From the NCBI GenBank assembly GCA_946902985.2, contig CAMPQE020000055.1, positions 372,001 to 436,000 on the forward strand: 64,000 nt of DNA. The letters run 5' to 3'. The notes beneath the pieces were generated by a model. The model did no database searches and was not told the origin of the DNA. It saw only the letters and a program-made list of their open reading frames with translations. This DNA is from Meconema thalassinum (Eukaryota; Arthropoda; Insecta; Orthoptera; Tettigoniidae). Below are positions 61,850-64,000 of the stretch, one piece after another (positions within the stretch are counted from its first letter, which is position 1; each line of letters starts with the position of its first letter). The position numbers were made by a program, and so were the translations under genes.

Positions 61850-64000
61850 GGCTGCAGCGCCAAGGCCGTGATCCGAGAGGAGTGGCTGAAGATTGTCCAG
61901 GTGGCCAAGGGGGCTGTAGCGCCAAGGCCGTGATCCGAGAGGAGTGGGTGAAGATTGTCCAGGAGGCCAAGGGGGCTGCAGCGCCAAGGCCGTGATCCGA
62001 GAGGAGTGGCTGAAGATTGTCCAGGTGGCCAATGGGGCTGCAGCGCCAAGGCCGTGATCCGAGAGGAGTGGGTGAAGATTGTCCAGGAGGCCATGGGGGC
62101 TCTAGCGCCAAGGCCGTGATCCGAGAGGAGTGGGTGAAGATTGTCCAGGAGGCCAAGGGGTCTGTAGCGCCAAGGACGTGATCCGAGAGGAGTGGCTGAA
62201 GATTGTCCAGGAGGCCAAGGGGGCTGTAGCGCCAAGGCCGTGATCCGAGAGGAGTGGGTGAAGATTGTCCAGGAGGCCAAGGGGACGTAGCGCCAAGGCC
62301 GTGATCCGAGAGGAGTGGGTGAAGATTGTCCAGGAGGCCAAGGGGGCTGCAGCACTAAGGCCGTGATCCGAGAGGAGTGGGTGAAGATTGTCCAGGAGGC
62401 CAAGGGGGCTGCAGCACCAAGGCCGTGATCCGAGAGGAGTGGGTGAAGATTTTCCAGGTGGCCAAGGGGGCGTAGCGCCAAGGCCGTGATCCGAGAGGAG
62501 TGGGTGAAGATTGTCCAGGAGGCCAAGGGGGCGTAGCGCCAAGGCCGTGATCCGAGAGGAGTGGGTGATGATTGTCCAGGAGGCCAAGGGGGCGTAGCAC
62601 CAAGGCCGTGATCCGAGAGGAGTGGGTGAAGATTGTCCAGGAGGCCAAGGGGACGTAGCGCCAAGGCCGTGATCCGAGAGGAGTGGGTGAAGATTGTCCA
62701 GGAAGCCAAGGGGGCGTAGCGCCAAGGCCGTGATCCGAGAGGAGTGGGTGAAGATTGTCCAGGAGGCCAAAGGGGCTGCAGCGCCAAGGCCGTGATCCGA
62801 GAGGAGTGGGTGAAGATTGTCCAGGAGGCCAAGGGGGCTGCAGCGCCAAGGCCGTGATCCGAGAGGAGTGGGTGAAGATTGTCCAGGAGGCCAAGGGGGC
62901 TGCAGCACCAAGGCCGTGATCCGAGGGGAGTGGGTGAAGATTCTCCAGGAGGCCAAGGGGGCTGCAGCGCCAAGGCCGTTATCCGAGAGGAGTGGCTGAA
63001 GACTGTCCAGGAGGCCAAGGGGGCTGCAGCACCAAGGCCGTGATCCGAGAGGGGTGGCTGAAGATTGTCCAGGAGGCCAAGGGGGCTGCAGCGCCAAGGC
63101 CGTGATCCGAGAGGAGTGGGTGAAGATTGTCCAGGAGGCCAAGGGGGCTGCAGCGCCAAGGCCGTGATCCGAGAGGAGTGGGTGAAGATTGTCCAGGAGG
63201 CCAAGGGGGCTGCAGCACCAAGGCCGTGATCCGAGAGGAGTGGGTGAAGATTGTCCAGGAGGCCAAGGGGACGTAGCGCCAAGGCCGTGATCCGAGAGGA
63301 GTGGGTGAAGTTTGTCCAGGAGGCCAAGGGGGCTGCAGCGCCAAGTCCGTGATCCGAGAGGAGTGGCTGAAGGTTGTCCAGGAGGCCAAGGGGGCGTAGC
63401 GCCAAGGCCGTGATCCGAGAGGAGTGGGTGAAGATTGTCCAGGAGGCCAAGGGGATGTAGCACCAAGGCCGTGATCCGAGAGGAGTGGGTGAAGATTGTC
63501 CAGGAGGCCAAGGGGGCTGCAGCACCATGGCCGTGATCCGAGAGGAGTGGGTGAAAATTTTCCAGGTGGCCAAGGGGGCGTAGCGCGAAGGCCGTGATCC
63601 GAGAGGAGTGGGTGAAGATTGTCCAGGAGGCCAAGGGGGTGTAGAGCCAAGGCCGTGATCCGAGAGGTGTGGCTGATGATTGTCCAGGAGGCCAAGGGGG
63701 CGTAGCACCAAGGCCGTGATCCGAGAGGAGTGGGTGAAGATTGTCCTGGAGGCCAAGGGGACGTAGCGCCAAGGCCGTGATCCGAGAGGAGTGGGTGAAG
63801 ATTGTCCAGGAGGCCAAAGGGGCTGCAGCGCCAAGGCCGTGATCCGAGAGGAGTGGGTGAAGATTGTCCAGGAGGCCAAGGGGGCTGCAGCGCCAAGGCC
63901 GTGATCCGAGAGGAGTGGGTGAAGATTGTCCAGGAGGCCAAGGGGGTTGCAGCACCAAGGCCGTGATCCGAGGGGAGTGGGTGAAGATTGTCCAGGAGGC
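61850..64000 (+). repeat. Array end segment, copy of about 42.1-44.3 kb
   Basis: Follows 42,142-44,292 at offset 19,708 (M1 42,001 to 61,709) with the same sequence of monomer variants, including the CCATGGGGGCTCTAGC-type monomer near 62,092 and the GATTCTCC monomer near 62,940. The window stops mid-monomer, so the array continues. Confidence 0.83.

Larger units (their letters stand above)
1..64000 (+). repeat. 61/62-bp GC-rich satellite array filling the window
   Basis: Every part of the window is a copy of one monomer of 61 or 62 bp, always in the same orientation. An exact consensus 62-mer is at 5,865-5,926 and an exact 61-mer at 1,426-1,486. Key words in order are GCCAAGGCCGTGATCC, GAGAGGAGTGGGTGAAG, ATTGTCCAGGAGGCCAAG, then a G-run and a variable tail (CTGCAGC, CTGTAGC, CGTAGC). 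The consensus 62-mer has 40 G/C bases, with 27 G, 13 C, 14 A and 8 T on this strand. The array is entered and left mid-monomer. No non-satellite stretch was found, so nothing in the window has a coding or RNA assignment. The monomer matches no satellite family I recognise. Strictly it is satellite-class by array length and minisatellite-class by monomer length. Confidence 0.97.

Noticed and set aside
1..64000. CRISPR array.
   Set aside because: There are no unique spacers; the entire unit repeats, and the unit lacks a conserved repeat alternating with variable sequence.
1..64000. Protein-coding tandem repeat of the mucin or zinc-finger type.
   Set aside because: The period is 61/62 bp, not a multiple of three; 1-bp indels are tolerated throughout; no Cys/His finger spacing or secretion signal is present.
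1..64000. Telomeric repeat or ribosomal DNA spacer.
   Set aside because: No TTAGGG-type repeats and no rRNA sequence were seen.
1..64000. Transposon or retroelement insertion breaking the array.
   Set aside because: No target-site duplications, terminal repeats, poly-A tails or non-satellite sequence were found; odd monomers are point or 1-2-bp variants.

Overview
The whole 64 kb window is one uninterrupted tandem (satellite) array. The monomer is about 61.6 bp and repeats head to tail in a single orientation from the first base to the last, roughly 1,040 copies by division. I found no unique sequence, gene, RNA gene, transposon insertion, promoter or CRISPR array. Both window edges fall inside the array, so its true length and flanks are unknown. 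A megabase-capable GC-rich satellite of this kind points to a eukaryotic nuclear genome, probably a long-read assembly. I do not recognise the monomer as any named satellite and cannot assign a species.

The consensus monomer comes in two length classes, 62 bp (tail CTGCAGC or CTGTAGC) and 61 bp (mainly tail GCGTAGC or ACGTAGC). It is about 65% GC. The plus strand is about two-thirds purine with a strong G-over-C skew. The minus strand of the consensus has no stop codon in any frame, so long minus-strand reading frames of repetitive Trp/Pro/Leu/Ser-rich sequence appear everywhere (the longest is 2,559 codons, 1,928-9,607). I treat them as composition artefacts: monomer lengths are not multiples of three, 1-bp indels are common, and the frames overlap each other.

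Above the monomer there is a higher-order structure. Three distinctive mutant monomers (called here M1, M2, M3) recur in the order M2-M1-M3, implying an ancestral higher-order unit of roughly 6.3-6.5 kb. That unit has been reshuffled by a cascade of direct tandem duplications, each close to a whole number of monomers. The clearest are 8,623 bp (16,953-34,198), 5,294 bp (about 42,990-56,408), a 2,830-bp duplication nested inside it (49,334-54,993), 2,529 bp (56,792-61,849), and smaller ones of 738, about 370 and 431 bp in the first 10 kb. Copies are nearly identical, with a few private single-base changes that give a relative order of events.

Layout: 1-16,952, mosaic of overlapping older block copies; 16,953-34,198, two copies of the 8.6-kb unit; 34,199-42,989, a further diverged round of the higher-order unit; 42,990-56,408, the nested 5.3/2.8-kb duplications; 56,409-61,849, the 2.5-kb duplication; 61,850-64,000, another copy of the block seen at about 42.1-44.3 kb. 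Block boundaries were read by eye from coordinate offsets and may be off by up to a monomer unless stated.
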